In this document: piece after piece, positions 52,389 to 62,820 of the stretch
How the letters are laid out: the number at the start of each line of letters is the position of its first letter
Position numbering within the stretch: position 1 is the first letter of the stretch
Source: Acrocarpospora phusangensis
Lineage (GTDB): Bacteria; Actinomycetota; Actinomycetes; Streptosporangiales; Streptosporangiaceae
Length of the DNA stretch: 64,000 nucleotides
NCBI RefSeq assembly: GCF_016862995.1
Contig: NZ_BOOA01000008.1
Location: 1 to 64,000, forward strand
Reading direction: 5' to 3'
Translations under genes and position numbers: made by a program
Notes under the pieces: model-generated
Database searches by the model: none
The model's input: the letters and a program-made list of their open reading frames with translations, nothing else
Told to the model about the DNA's origin: nothing

Positions 52389-53713
52389 TCGTCATCGAGA
52401 ACGTGTACGTGGCCACGGTCGCCGGGCCCGAGATCCCGTCCGGGCACCTCGCCTTCGACGGGGACCGGATCGTGGCGGTGGGCCCAGGGGCGTACGAGGG
52501 CGAGGGGGAGCGGATCGACGGGCGTGGCTGCCTGGCGACGCCCGGGCTGGTCAACACGCACCACCACCTGTACCAGTGGGCGTCCCAGGGAGTGACGCCG
52601 GACGGCACGCTGTTCGAGTGGCTGACCGCGAGCTACCGGCTGTGGGCGCGGATGGACGCCGAGGTCGTGCACGGCGCGGCGACCGCGGCGCTCGGCTGGC
52701 TGGCCAAGTCGGGCTGTACGACCGCGTCCGACCACCACTACATCTTCCCGAAGGGGCGCGGCGACCTGTTCGACGCGGAGATCCAGGCGGCCCGGGAGGT
52801 CGGGCTGCGGTTCCACCCCGGGCGGGGGTCGATGGACCGCGGGCAGTCCCAGGGCGGGCTGCCGCCGGACGAGGTCGTCGAGTCCGGCGACGAGATCCTG
52901 GCCGAGACCGAAGCCGCCGTCCGGAAATATCATGATCCGTCGTTCGGGTCGATGCTGCGGATCGCGGTCGCGCCCTGCTCGCCGTTCTCGGTGAGCGGAC
53001 GCCTGATGACCGAGTCGGCCGCCCTCGCCCGCTCACTCGGGGTACGGCTGCACACGCACGGCGCGGAGACGCTCGACGAGGACGAGCACTGCCGGGAGCA
53101 GTTCGGCATGCTGCCCGTGGAGTACCTGGAGTCGCTCGGCTGGCTCGGGCCGGACGTGTGGCTGGCCCACTGCGTGCACCTCACCGACACGGACATCCGC
53201 CGCTTCGCGGACACGGGGACGGGGACCGCGCACTGCCCCTCGTCCAACGGGCGGCTCGGCGCGGGCATCGCGCGGGTCAGCGAGCTGCTGCGGGCGGGCG
53301 CGCCCGTCGGCCTCGGCGTGGACGGCGCGGCCTCCAGCGAGATGACCCCGCTGGCCGGGGAGATCCGGATGGCCATGCTGCTCCAGCGCGCCCGGTACGG
53401 GCCGGACGCGCTGACCGCGCGGCAGGCGCTGGAGATGGCCACCATGGGCGGCGCCCGCTGCCTCGGGCGCGAGGCGGAGATCGGCTCGCTGGAACCGGGC
53501 AAACTCGCCGACATCGCGCTGTGGCGGGTGGACGGCTTCTACTCGGCGATCGACGATCCGGTGGTCGCCTTCGCCTACGGGCAGACCCCGCCGCTGGCGC
53601 GGCTGATCGTCGGGGGGCGGACCGTGGTCGAGGACGGGGAACTGCGCACCGTGACCGACCAGGCCGCCGCCGAGGGCGGGGCGATGGCGCATCGGCGATT
53701 GCGGCGAAGCTGA
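52385..53713 (+). CDS. 8-oxoguanine deaminase-type amidohydrolase
   Basis: A 442-residue amidohydrolase. Metal-binding and catalytic motifs: LVNTHHHLYQWASQG, VRLHTHGAETLDEDE, WLAHCVHLTDTD, GLGVDGAASSEM. The YQWASQGVTPDG stretch and SGCTTASDHHYIFP are typical of the 8-oxoguanine/isoxanthopterin deaminase group in purine operons. It would convert 8-oxoguanine to urate, or guanine analogues; the exact substrate is inferred. GTG start overlaps the preceding stop. A 267-bp gap follows. Confidence 0.88.
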   Translation: MIVIENVYVATVAGPEIPSGHLAFDGDRIVAVGPGAYEGEGERIDGRGCLATPGLVNTHHHLYQWASQGVTPDGTLFEWLTASYRLWARMDAEVVHGAATAALGWLAKSGCTTASDHHYIFPKGRGDLFDAEIQAAREVGLRFHPGRGSMDRGQSQGGLPPDEVVESGDEILAETEAAVRKYHDPSFGSMLRIAVAPCSPFSVSGRLMTESAALARSLGVRLHTHGAETLDEDEHCREQFGMLPVEYLESLGWLGPDVWLAHCVHLTDTDIRRFADTGTGTAHCPSSNGRLGAGIARVSELLRAGAPVGLGVDGAASSEMTPLAGEIRMAMLLQRARYGPDALTARQALEMATMGGARCLGREAEIGSLEPGKLADIALWRVDGFYSAIDDPVVAFAYGQTPPLARLIVGGRTVVEDGELRTVTDQAAAEGGAMAHRRLRRS

Positions 53714-53790
53714 TCGTGGCCGGCGGGACGGTGGATGGCCGGATGGGGCGACGGCGCGCTGACGGCGGCAGGGCCGGCAGCGCCGTGTCC

Positions 53791-53802
53791 GTGAACGTTC
53801 AC
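53791..53802. promoter_or_regulatory. Perfect palindrome in gap before glxK
   Basis: GTGAACGTTCAC is an exact 12-bp palindrome in the 267-bp gap between the deaminase and glycerate kinase genes, a candidate operator for an allantoin or purine regulator. Nearby TCGCGGTCACCGCGA (about 53862) is a second imperfect inverted repeat. Tentative. Confidence 0.4.
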
Positions 53803-53980
53803 CGGCTCGATCGTGCCGAGCGACCTCGAACCTCACGTGCCGTGAACCCCGCAGAGGTTCGCGGTCACCGCGAGAGCGGGGCCGCCGGCGGCGGGGCCGC
53901 CGCGGTGGGCTGGGTGAGGGCTTTCCCGGTGGGGGCGGGATGATGGGGGATCACCAGCCGCCGAGTCTGAGGTCGCCGTC

Positions 53981-55201
53981 ATGAGAGATCACGTCGTCAT
54001 CGCGCCGGACAAGTTCAAGGGGTCGCTGACCGCGCCGGAGGTGGCGGAGCACCTCGCCGCCGGGCTGGGGGTGCCGGCGGTGTCGCTGCCGGTCGCGGAC
54101 GGGGGCGACGGGACCGTGGACGCCGTCGTGGCGTGCGGGTTCGAGCGGGTGTCCGTCGAGGTCACCGGGCCGACGGGGGAGCGGGTCCTGGCCTCGTACG
54201 CGGTGCGGGGGGAGACGGCGGTCGTCGAGATGGCCGAGGCGTCGGGGCTGCGCCGGCTGTCCGGGGGACTGGCGGCGCTGACGGCGACGAGTTACGGGAC
54301 GGGAGAGCTGATCGCGGACGCGGTCCGGGGCGGCGCGCGGCGGATCGTGCTCGGGCTCGGGGGGAGCGCGTGCACGGACGGCGGAGCCGGACTGGCGCAG
54401 GCACTCGGCGCCCGATTCCTGGACGCTTCGGGCAACGAACTCCCCTCGGGGGGCGGGGCGCTCCGCGACCTAGCCCAAATCGACATTTCAGAATTTATGG
54501 CGGGGATTCGCGAAATTTCGGGACATGGGCATGGTCATGGGGACGGGCATCGGCATGCGAGTGACGCCGTCGCCGGGCTGGAGTTCGTGGTCGCCAGCGA
54601 TGTGGACAACCCGCTCCTCGGGCCGTACGGGGCGGCCGCCGTCTACGGGCCGCAGAAGGGCGCGGACCCGGACCAGGTGAAGACGCTGGAGGCGGGTCTG
54701 GCCAGGCTGGCGGCCGTCGCCGCGCACACGCACGGGCTCGCCGGGTCCGTGGAACACGACGGGGTCGTGCGTAGCATGGGCGTGGCCGGGCAGCCCGGGG
54801 CGGGAGCCGCCGGCGGCGTCGGGTTCGCGGCGCTCGCCTTCCTGCACGCGGAGATCCGGCCGGGCATCGAGTACCTGCTCGATCTGCTCGACTTCGACCG
54901 GCATGTCCAGGGGGCCCGGCTGGTGATCACCGGGGAGGGTTCGCTGGACGAGCAGTCCCTGCGCGGCAAGGCGCCCATCGGGGTCGCCAACGCCGCCGCC
55001 CGGCACGGCGTCCCCGTCGTCGCCGTCTGCGGCCGGCGCACCATCGGCGACGAGGAACTGCGCAAGGCCGGCATCGACGAGGCGTACGCGCTGACGGATC
55101 TCGAATCCGACGTCCAGGTGTGCATGACCGAGGCGGGCGCGCTGCTGGAGCGTCTCGCCGTACGGATAGCGGCTACCAGGCTGGGGGACGTCGGTGAGTG
55201 A
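53981..55201 (+). CDS. glxK: Glycerate kinase with His-rich insertion
   Basis: A 406-residue type-I glycerate kinase (GlxK). It begins HVVIAPDKFKGSLTAPEVAE, has LPVADGGDGTVDAVV and LGLGGSACTDGG, with GPYGAAAVYGPQKGAD, LVITGEGSLDEQSLRGKAP. An insertion of about 20 residues near 180-200 is rich in alternating His and Gly (GHGHGHGDGHRH). It phosphorylates glycerate, the product of glyoxylate assimilation, linking allantoin breakdown to central carbon metabolism. Stop overlaps the next start (GTGAGTGA). Confidence 0.93.
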   Translation: MRDHVVIAPDKFKGSLTAPEVAEHLAAGLGVPAVSLPVADGGDGTVDAVVACGFERVSVEVTGPTGERVLASYAVRGETAVVEMAEASGLRRLSGGLAALTATSYGTGELIADAVRGGARRIVLGLGGSACTDGGAGLAQALGARFLDASGNELPSGGGALRDLAQIDISEFMAGIREISGHGHGHGDGHRHASDAVAGLEFVVASDVDNPLLGPYGAAAVYGPQKGADPDQVKTLEAGLARLAAVAAHTHGLAGSVEHDGVVRSMGVAGQPGAGAAGGVGFAALAFLHAEIRPGIEYLLDLLDFDRHVQGARLVITGEGSLDEQSLRGKAPIGVANAAARHGVPVVAVCGRRTIGDEELRKAGIDEAYALTDLESDVQVCMTEAGALLERLAVRIAATRLGDVGE

Positions 55202-56516
55202 GTTCGACCTGGTCGTACGGTCGCGGCGGACGGTGGCCGAGGGCGGGGAGCGGGCGCTGGCGGTAGCCGTACGGGATGGGCGGGTCGCGGGGGTTTTCGA
55301 CTACGGCGAGACGCTGGACGCGCGGGAGAGCGTCGATCTGGGCGAGGTGGCCTTGCTGCCCGGATTGGTGGACACGCACGTGCACGTGAACGAGCCGGGG
55401 CGTACGCACTGGGAGGGGTTCGCGTCGGCGACCCGGGCGGCGGCGGCCGGGGGAGTGACCACGATCGTGGACATGCCGCTCAATTCGCTGCCGCCGACGA
55501 CCACGGTGTCCGCGCTGGAGATCAAGAAGAAGGCCGCTCTGGGGCAGTGCCACGTGGACGTCGGCTTCTGGGGCGGGGCCGTTCCCGCGAACATCGACGA
55601 CCTCGAGCCGCTCTTCGACGCCGGGGTCTTCGGGGTCAAATGCTTCCTTTCCCCCTCGGGAGTGGACGAGTTCCCCGCCCTCGACTCCGATCAGCTCATC
55701 GAGGTCATGCGCCGGTTGGCGGCCATCGACGGCCTGCTGATCGTCCACGCGGAAGACCCGGCCACCCTCACCGACCCCATTGGCCCGACATATCCGGAAT
55801 TTCTTGATTCGCGTACGCAGGATGCGGAGCTCAGGGCGGTCGAGCGGGTCATCGACGCCGCCGCGCTGACCGGTGGCCGCGCCCACATCGTGCACATCTC
55901 CGCCGGTTCCTGCGTCGAGCCGCTCCGCCGAGCCCAGGAGTCCGGCATCCGCGTCACCGCCGAGACCTGCCCCCACTACCTCACGCTCACCGCCGAAGAG
56001 GTCACCAGCCCGGCCTTCAAGTGCTGCCCGCCGATCAGGGAGTCCGCCAACCGCGACGCCCTCTGGTACGGCCTCGCCACCGGCACCCTCATGGGCATCG
56101 TCTCCGACCACAGCCCCTGCCCCGCCGACCTCAAGGGCCTGGCCGCCCACGACTACAGCTCCGCCTGGGGCGGCATCGCCTCCCTGCAACTCGGCCTCCC
56201 CGTCATCTGGACCGAGGCCCGCCGGCGCGGCCACACCCTCCCCGACGTCGCCACCTGGATGGCCTCCGGCCCCGCCGACCTCGTCGGCCTCTCCCACAAG
56301 GGCAGAATCGCCATCGGCTCCGACGCCGACCTGGTCGCCTTCGACCCCACCGCCGACTTCACCGTCACCGCCACCGACCTTCACCACAAAAACCCCATCA
56401 CGCCGTACGACGGCCGCACCCTGACCGGCGTCGTCCACACCACCTGGCTACGCGGCACCCCCATCCAGGACACTCCGCACGGCACGTTCCTCAGATCCTC
56501 GGCCGCCCGCCCGTGA
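55194..56516 (+). CDS. allB: Allantoinase
   Basis: A 440-residue dinuclear-metal amidohydrolase. Motifs: GLVDTHVHVNEPGRTHWEGF (metal His), GVKCFLSPSG (carbamylated Lys), VHAEDP, AHIVHISAGSC, CPHYLTLTAEEV and VSDHSPCPADLK (catalytic Asp). The order and FASATRAAAAGGVTTIVDMP are those of allantoinase rather than dihydropyrimidinase. It opens the hydantoin ring of allantoin to allantoate. GTG start overlaps glxK. Confidence 0.94.
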   Translation: MSEFDLVVRSRRTVAEGGERALAVAVRDGRVAGVFDYGETLDARESVDLGEVALLPGLVDTHVHVNEPGRTHWEGFASATRAAAAGGVTTIVDMPLNSLPPTTTVSALEIKKKAALGQCHVDVGFWGGAVPANIDDLEPLFDAGVFGVKCFLSPSGVDEFPALDSDQLIEVMRRLAAIDGLLIVHAEDPATLTDPIGPTYPEFLDSRTQDAELRAVERVIDAAALTGGRAHIVHISAGSCVEPLRRAQESGIRVTAETCPHYLTLTAEEVTSPAFKCCPPIRESANRDALWYGLATGTLMGIVSDHSPCPADLKGLAAHDYSSAWGGIASLQLGLPVIWTEARRRGHTLPDVATWMASGPADLVGLSHKGRIAIGSDADLVAFDPTADFTVTATDLHHKNPITPYDGRTLTGVVHTTWLRGTPIQDTPHGTFLRSSAARP

Positions 56517-56873
56517 CCAGTACCTCTGGACATGATCACGCAAACGAGGGCGATCTCGGCCAATCCGCGCGAGGGACATTGCGGCGTGTTCAACGCGTCA
56601 ACGCGATGTCCGTGACAGGCGACAAATCCGGACGTTCCGGCCGTGAGTTCGCCGGCTGTCCGTTCGCGAGGCGTGGTTCGGGTGAGTGCGGGCCGGTTCG
56701 GCGTGGGTTCATCAGGCGTGGGTTCATCAGGCGTGGGTCGGCCAGATGCAGCCGGGCGGGTGTGGCGGGCGTGCGAGCACGTGTCGTGGGCTTGTGGGAT
56801 GTGGGTTCGCCAGGCCATGTACCGCTGGGGACGGTGTCCGGTTTGGTGGGGCTGAATACGCTTGGAGGTAGCT
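56517..56873. other. Intergenic region with 15-bp direct repeats
   Basis: A 357-bp gap between allB and alc. At about 56697-56735 the unit GGTTCATCAGGCGTG is repeated (two full, one partial) next to GAGGCGTGGTTCGGG. No open frame here looks real. It must hold the promoter or run-through leader for alc. Confidence 0.5.
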
Positions 56874-57908
56874 GTGGCTGATTTCACGAAATTTCCGGAT
56901 TTGGCGTTGCGGACCCATGGGGGTGCCGTCATCGCCGCCAATGACGAGTCCTTCGCCGAGCGGGAGGCGTTGATCCGTCCGGGGTCGCCTGCCTTCCGTA
57001 CCCACACATTCGGGCCCAAAGGCCAGGTCTACGACGGCTGGGAGACCCGCCGCCGCCGCGCCCCCGGCTACGACTGGGCGATCATCCGTCTCGGCCTGCC
57101 CGGCGTGATCAGGGGAGTCGTGATCGACACCGCCTGGTTCAAGGGCAACTACCCGCCGTACGCCTCAGTGGAGGCCTGCGCGGCCGAGGGCCACCTGGCG
57201 CCCGTCGAGCTGACCGACTGGGTGGAGATCGTCCCGAAGACTCCGCTGGACGGCGACGCCGTACACGAACTGGAAGTCAGCAATCCCCGCCGCTTCACGC
57301 ACGTCCGCCTCAACATCTTCCCCGACGGCGGCGTGGCCCGCCTCCGCGTCCACGGCGAAGTCGTCCCCGACCCGCGCTTCCTCACCGGTCTCACCGTCGA
57401 CCTCGCCGCCCTCCAGAACGGCGCCTCCGTCGTCGCCTGCTCCAACGACTTCTACTCCACGCCCACCAACGTCATCGCCCCCGGCCTCTCCCGCAACCAG
57501 TCTGAAGGCTGGGAGACCGCCCGCCGCCGCGACGGCGGCAACGACTGGCTCATCGTCCGCCTCCCCGCCCCCGGCCGCGTCGCCATCGCCGAACTCGACA
57601 CCACCAACCTGCTCTTCAATGCCCCCGGCTGGGCCTCCATCAGCGCCACCGACTCCCGCGCCGAACTCCCCCCGCCCACCGCCAAGTGGTTCCCCCTCCT
57701 CCCCAAAACCCGCCTCCAGCCCGACACCCCCCACCGCTTCCGCCTCGACAGCACCCGCAAAATCACCCACGCCCGCCTCGACATCTACCCCGACGGCGGC
57801 CTCGCCCGCCTCCGCCTCCTCGGCACCCTCACCGAAAAAGCCGAACGCGACCTGACCACCCGCTACACCGCCCTAACCCGCACCCCCCAACCCCGCAATC
57901 GCCCCTGA
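56874..57908 (+). CDS. alc: Allantoicase
   Basis: A 344-residue protein with two homologous allantoicase repeats: YDGWETRRRRAPGYDWAIIRLG plus ARLRVHGEV, and SEGWETARRRDGGNDWLIVRLP plus ARLRLLGTL, each with the DIYPDGG/NIFPDGG signature. It converts allantoate to ureidoglycolate and urea. GTG 56874 lies five bases behind GGAGG; a TTG at 56862 would lie within that site. The 3' half is strikingly C-rich with many CCC codons. No ureidoglycolate lyase gene follows. Confidence 0.94.
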   Translation: MADFTKFPDLALRTHGGAVIAANDESFAEREALIRPGSPAFRTHTFGPKGQVYDGWETRRRRAPGYDWAIIRLGLPGVIRGVVIDTAWFKGNYPPYASVEACAAEGHLAPVELTDWVEIVPKTPLDGDAVHELEVSNPRRFTHVRLNIFPDGGVARLRVHGEVVPDPRFLTGLTVDLAALQNGASVVACSNDFYSTPTNVIAPGLSRNQSEGWETARRRDGGNDWLIVRLPAPGRVAIAELDTTNLLFNAPGWASISATDSRAELPPPTAKWFPLLPKTRLQPDTPHRFRLDSTRKITHARLDIYPDGGLARLRLLGTLTEKAERDLTTRYTALTRTPQPRNRP

Positions 57909-58089
57909 CGCCGGTAGCGGAAAGTTCGGTCGGACGGAGTGGCAGCGCCGAGACGCTAGTCGGCTGACGCTCCTGACGAGCCGCTCTTGGCACTGGTCGT
58001 GGCGAGTGGTGTCACCTGCGCTACCGGCCCGGCTTTCATCGTTCTGATGTTTCTCGCCCAATCGGAAGGGGTCGAAGCCAGGCGGCCGA

Positions 58090-59307
58090 GTGCGGCAGGC
58101 GCGGGAAGCGGCGGGCTTGAATCAGCGCGAGCTCGCTCGGGCGGCAGGGTTGTCCCAGCCGACCCTGGCTCGTATCGAACTCGGCACCCGGCCCCGCCTG
58201 GCCGTCGCCGAACTCGACCGCATCGCCGCCGTCCTGCAGATTCAGCTCAGCGATCTGACCACCGGCAGCCGCGTGCGCGACCGTGTCCGCGTCGCGGCCC
58301 GAATGGCCGCCCGAATGGCCGCCCGAATGGCCGCCCGAATGGCCGCCCGAATGGCCGCCCGAATGGCCGAGGGCACGGCGGACCTGTGGGAAGCCGCCCT
58401 GCAACAAGCCATCGGCATTCTGATACTCGACGACCGGCTCGACCGCCTGGTGGGAAAGCGGCTCAGCAGGACGGTCCGGCTCGTCGCGAACCCGGCATCG
58501 GACGACCCGGGAATGCCCGCCGAGGAACAGGGCCGCGCGATGGCGAACGTCGCGCGGCGAACGCTGGACCTGGGCGGCGCCCCCCTGGCGGATCCGGCCG
58601 AGGCCGCCGAGTGGCTGACCGGCGCCGACACCGCCGCTCTGGACTTTCCCAGCGGAATCGACGGCCTCACCCTGACTGATCCCGCCCGCGACGTCACCCT
58701 GATCGCGGTCGGCTCGGGCAGCGTCAGCGAACGGCAGCGCTTCACCCTCGCCCACGAACTGGGCCACCTGCTGTCCGGCGACGGCGGGCACTGCGACACC
58801 GTCGACGGCAAGCGAACCGCCGCGGAGAAGCGTTGCGATTCCTTCGCCCGCCACCTGCTCGCTCCCCAGCGCGGGATCCGGGCCTGGCTCGGCGCCGACA
58901 CCCGTCCGGACGAGCGTTCCACCGCCCTGCTCGCCCACCATTTCGGCGTCAGCCTCATGGTCATCCTCATCCAACTGGAACGCATGGGTCTCCTCACCCG
59001 AGACGAGAGCGAATCCATGCGCGGCTTGACCGGCGCCCAACTCGCGCGCCGCTACGGCTGGGGCCGCTCGTACGAACGTGAACAGGAGATCAGCCGAACC
59101 CGGCGGCCTCCCCGCTGCATTGTGGAACGGGCGACGACCGCCTATCGCGACGGCCGGCTCGGCATCGGCGTCCTGGCCGGCCTCGAAGGCCGCGACCCAG
59201 GCGAAACCGAAGCCGCCCTCGCCGACGCTGGCATCACCCCCACTCCCGTACGGCACGCCGACCTGAACCGGCTCCTCCAGCGCGCTCGGGGGGACAACCA
59301 GACGTGA
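58090..59307 (+). CDS. XRE helix-turn-helix / ImmA-IrrE metallopeptidase fusion
   Basis: A 405-residue protein. Residues 1-60: XRE HTH (RQAREAAGLNQRELARAAG, LSQPTLARIELGTRPRL). Residues about 70-95: Met-Ala-Ala-Arg repeats, likely one long helix. Residues about 190-290: COG2856/ImmA-IrrE domain with the zinc motif FTLAHELGHLLSGDGG and the later Glu in CDSFARHLLAP. The family includes ImmA, which cleaves the ICE/phage repressor ImmR, and IrrE. The GTG start cuts close to the HTH; an ATG at 58047 in another frame reads MFLAQSEGVEARR, which looks like a missing N-terminus, so a frameshift near 58085 is possible. Confidence 0.82.
   Translation: MRQAREAAGLNQRELARAAGLSQPTLARIELGTRPRLAVAELDRIAAVLQIQLSDLTTGSRVRDRVRVAARMAARMAARMAARMAARMAARMAEGTADLWEAALQQAIGILILDDRLDRLVGKRLSRTVRLVANPASDDPGMPAEEQGRAMANVARRTLDLGGAPLADPAEAAEWLTGADTAALDFPSGIDGLTLTDPARDVTLIAVGSGSVSERQRFTLAHELGHLLSGDGGHCDTVDGKRTAAEKRCDSFARHLLAPQRGIRAWLGADTRPDERSTALLAHHFGVSLMVILIQLERMGLLTRDESESMRGLTGAQLARRYGWGRSYEREQEISRTRRPPRCIVERATTAYRDGRLGIGVLAGLEGRDPGETEAALADAGITPTPVRHADLNRLLQRARGDNQT
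58299..58370 (+). repeat. In-frame 12-bp tandem repeat (CGAATGGCCGCC)
   Basis: Six nearly identical copies of CGAATGGCCGCC encode (RMAA)n between the HTH and peptidase parts of the XRE/ImmA gene. The uniformity of the copies indicates recent expansion. Confidence 0.92.
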
Positions 59308-59400
59308 ACCCTCCGCCGGCCCCCGACGACGAGATATGCGTGCTGGACGCGGTCGTCCGCGATGACGCCTGGCGCTCTCCGGCGCCCGACCTTCAGGCGC
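59304..59400 (+). pseudogene. Possible 5' remnant of partner gene of XRE/ImmA
   Basis: A GTG overlaps the XRE/ImmA stop (GTGA) and opens about 32 codons (NPPPAPDDEICVLDAVV...) before the frame enters sequence antisense to the GNAT gene. XRE/ImmA genes are often coupled to a short toxin- or PIN-like partner in just this way, so this may be the start of a truncated partner. It could equally be non-coding; the peptide is not recognisable. Confidence 0.25.
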
Positions 59401-59956
59401 GGTTGGTGGTCCAGGTGGCTTTGGTTAGGGCGTATTCGACGTCGCCGTGTTCGGAGCCTTCGATCTGGTACGGCCAGTCTTGGTGGAAGGTGCGTACGAG
59501 AGTGAGGCCGCATTTCTCCATTACGCGGCGGGAGGCGAGGTTGACCGCCATGGTCTCGGCGTAGACGCGGTCTACTTCTAGTTCGGTGAAACCTTTGTGG
59601 ATCAAGGCGTGGGAGCCTTCGGTGGCGTAGCCCTTGCCCCAGGAGGAGGCTCGCAGGCGGTAGCCGAGTTCGATGTTCTCGGGGTCGTGGTTCTCGTCTG
59701 GGCGGAAGTGGAACCAGCCGATGAAGCGGCCGGTGGGTTTCTCGAGTGCGGCCCAGAAGCCGAATCGGTCGCCGTCGGTGTAGTAGTCGAGCCAGGCCGG
59801 GAGGATGTCGTCGCGGATCTCCTCGCGGGGAGTGGGGAGGCCGCCGGTGAGGAAGCGCATCACGGCTGGGTCGCTGTCCAGTTCGACGAGGGCGTCCTCG
59901 TCGTCGGGGGTGAAACGGCGCAGCGTGAGGCGCTGTGTTTCCAGATAGATGTGCAT
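59393..59956 (-). CDS. GNAT family N-acetyltransferase
   Basis: A 187-residue RimJ/RimL-type acetyltransferase: YLETQRLTLRRFTPDDEDAL at the start, FHFRPDENHDPENIELGYRL, SSWGKGYATEGSHALI (acetyl-CoA loop) and VDRVYAETMAVNLASRRVMEK (helix signature). Substrate unknown. It is on the opposite strand to its neighbours, and its codon use (many TG-rich third positions on the plus strand) looks slightly less GC-biased than the core genes. The C-terminal end abuts the possible remnant at 59304. Confidence 0.88.
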   Translation of the reverse strand: MHIYLETQRLTLRRFTPDDEDALVELDSDPAVMRFLTGGLPTPREEIRDDILPAWLDYYTDGDRFGFWAALEKPTGRFIGWFHFRPDENHDPENIELGYRLRASSWGKGYATEGSHALIHKGFTELEVDRVYAETMAVNLASRRVMEKCGLTLVRTFHQDWPYQIEGSEHGDVEYALTKATWTTNRA

Positions 59957-60083
59957 GTGGGGTGTTCCTCGGGCGCGTGGGTGTGGTGTGGGGGACGTCA
60001 GAAGCCGACGATAGGGTAAGGAAGATCCGGCGTTATCGGTCGCAGCCTGCTCGATTCTCGATCGTCGTCGAAGGGGGCCGCAG

Positions 60084-60551
60084 GTGAAGATCTCGGAAGA
60101 CGGGTTTCATCGCATCCTGCATCAGGTGCGGAGTGGGTCGCTGTCGGGGCAGACGGCGCAGACGCACGGCATGCGGCGGCTGGAGGCGGTCTCCGGGCGT
60201 ACGGTCGGGTCGGAGAACCTGTGGATGGGGCAGACTCATGTCGCGCCCGCCACCGCCTCCGCCGATCACCATCATGGTCGCTCCGAGACCGGGATTTACG
60301 TGGTCAGCGGTCATCCGCGGTTCGTCTTCCTCGATGAGAGCGGGGACGGGGAACCACGCGAGATCGTGCTGCAGGCTGGTCCCGGCGACTACATCTACGT
60401 TCCGCCCTGGGTACCGCACCGCGAGGAGAACCCCGACCCCGACGAGGAGGCCGTGGTCGTCATCGCGCGTACCACGCAGGAGGCGATCGTCGTCAACCTG
60501 CCGGATCTGCGCTGGACCGGCGCCACCGGCACCCCGTCCTCGGAGGGTTAA
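60084..60551 (+). CDS. Cupin domain protein
   Basis: A 155-residue single-cupin protein. Motif 1 is ADHHHGRSETGIYVVSG (His residues and Glu of the metal site), motif 2 GDYIYVPPWVPHREEN with the fourth ligand His. The N-terminal 40 residues (QTHGMRRLEAVSG) are family-specific. It probably binds a metal; enzymatic or binding role unknown. RBS AGGGGGCCGCAGGTG. It is the last normal gene before an 840-bp repeat-rich gap leading to rox. Confidence 0.83.
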   Translation: MKISEDGFHRILHQVRSGSLSGQTAQTHGMRRLEAVSGRTVGSENLWMGQTHVAPATASADHHHGRSETGIYVVSGHPRFVFLDESGDGEPREIVLQAGPGDYIYVPPWVPHREENPDPDEEAVVVIARTTQEAIVVNLPDLRWTGATGTPSSEG

Positions 60552-60905
60552 GAGCGCCCAACAGAACGACCCGAGACAACCGCTTCTCGCCGTCGTCCGG
60601 CGCCGTTAACGCAGGTACCCAGTTCGCGCCGTACCGGCGCCAAGAGTGACTGGTTCTGTCCGTCAGGGGGCTACGAAGGCGCCCGCCAGAATGACCCGAG
60701 GCAGCCGCTTCTCGCGCTATTCGGTGCCGTTGACGCAGGTGGCCAGTTCGCGCCGGGTCGGTGCCAAGGAGTGACTGGATCAGTCAGTCAGGCCCCCAGC
60801 GAGCGACTATCAGGATGGGGCCAGATGCCAGGTCTCGTTCCTTTCGGCGCGGCTGACCCAGGTGGTGCCGCTCGTCGCGCCAGCCACAAGATCAGTCGGC
60901 GCATT
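60552..60905. repeat. Tandem array of ~130-bp repeats upstream of rox
   Basis: Copy A (about 60552-60675) and copy B (about 60684-60800) share long blocks such as AGCCGCTTCTCGC, GCAGGT-x-CCAGTTCGCGCC, GGTGCCAAGGAGTGACTGG and GTCAGTCAGG. A third, more diverged copy runs to about 60905 (CTCGTTCCTTTCGGCGCGGC ... AAGATCAGTCGGCG). No open reading frame fits the repeat. The 60906-61110 stretch that follows shows no gene that I can support. Confidence 0.78.
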
Positions 60906-61110
60906 CATTTCCGTTGGTGGCCCTGGAGGCATCTTCCTGGATCTCCGGGATCGGCGTTCCACCGGTACGCGGTGTGGTGGCGGCGTGCTGCCGGAACCCG
61001 ACGTGGGGTGGCGGGTAGCCGCCGGAGGCCGGCGTGGTGGGCGGGGAGCCGCCGTAGGTGGCGTGTCGGCGCGTTGTGAGGAGGGCGGTCGTCCACGCCG
61101 AACGAAAGAA

Positions 61111-61133
61111 GCAGGGAGGTCTGTGCTCCCTGC
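61111..61133 (+). terminator. Terminator-like hairpin upstream of the rox regulatory region
   Basis: GCAGGGAG/CTCCCTGC, 8-bp arms and a 7-nt loop, followed by CACTTTC. It would insulate the rox promoter from upstream transcription. Confidence 0.5.
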
Positions 61134-61149
61134 CACTTTCAACGTATAG

Positions 61150-62820
<1,671 letters not shown>

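Noticed and set aside
60862-61149. 95-codon frame between the repeats and rox
   Set aside because: Gly/Arg-rich, begins inside a degenerate repeat copy, and lacks a ribosome binding site.
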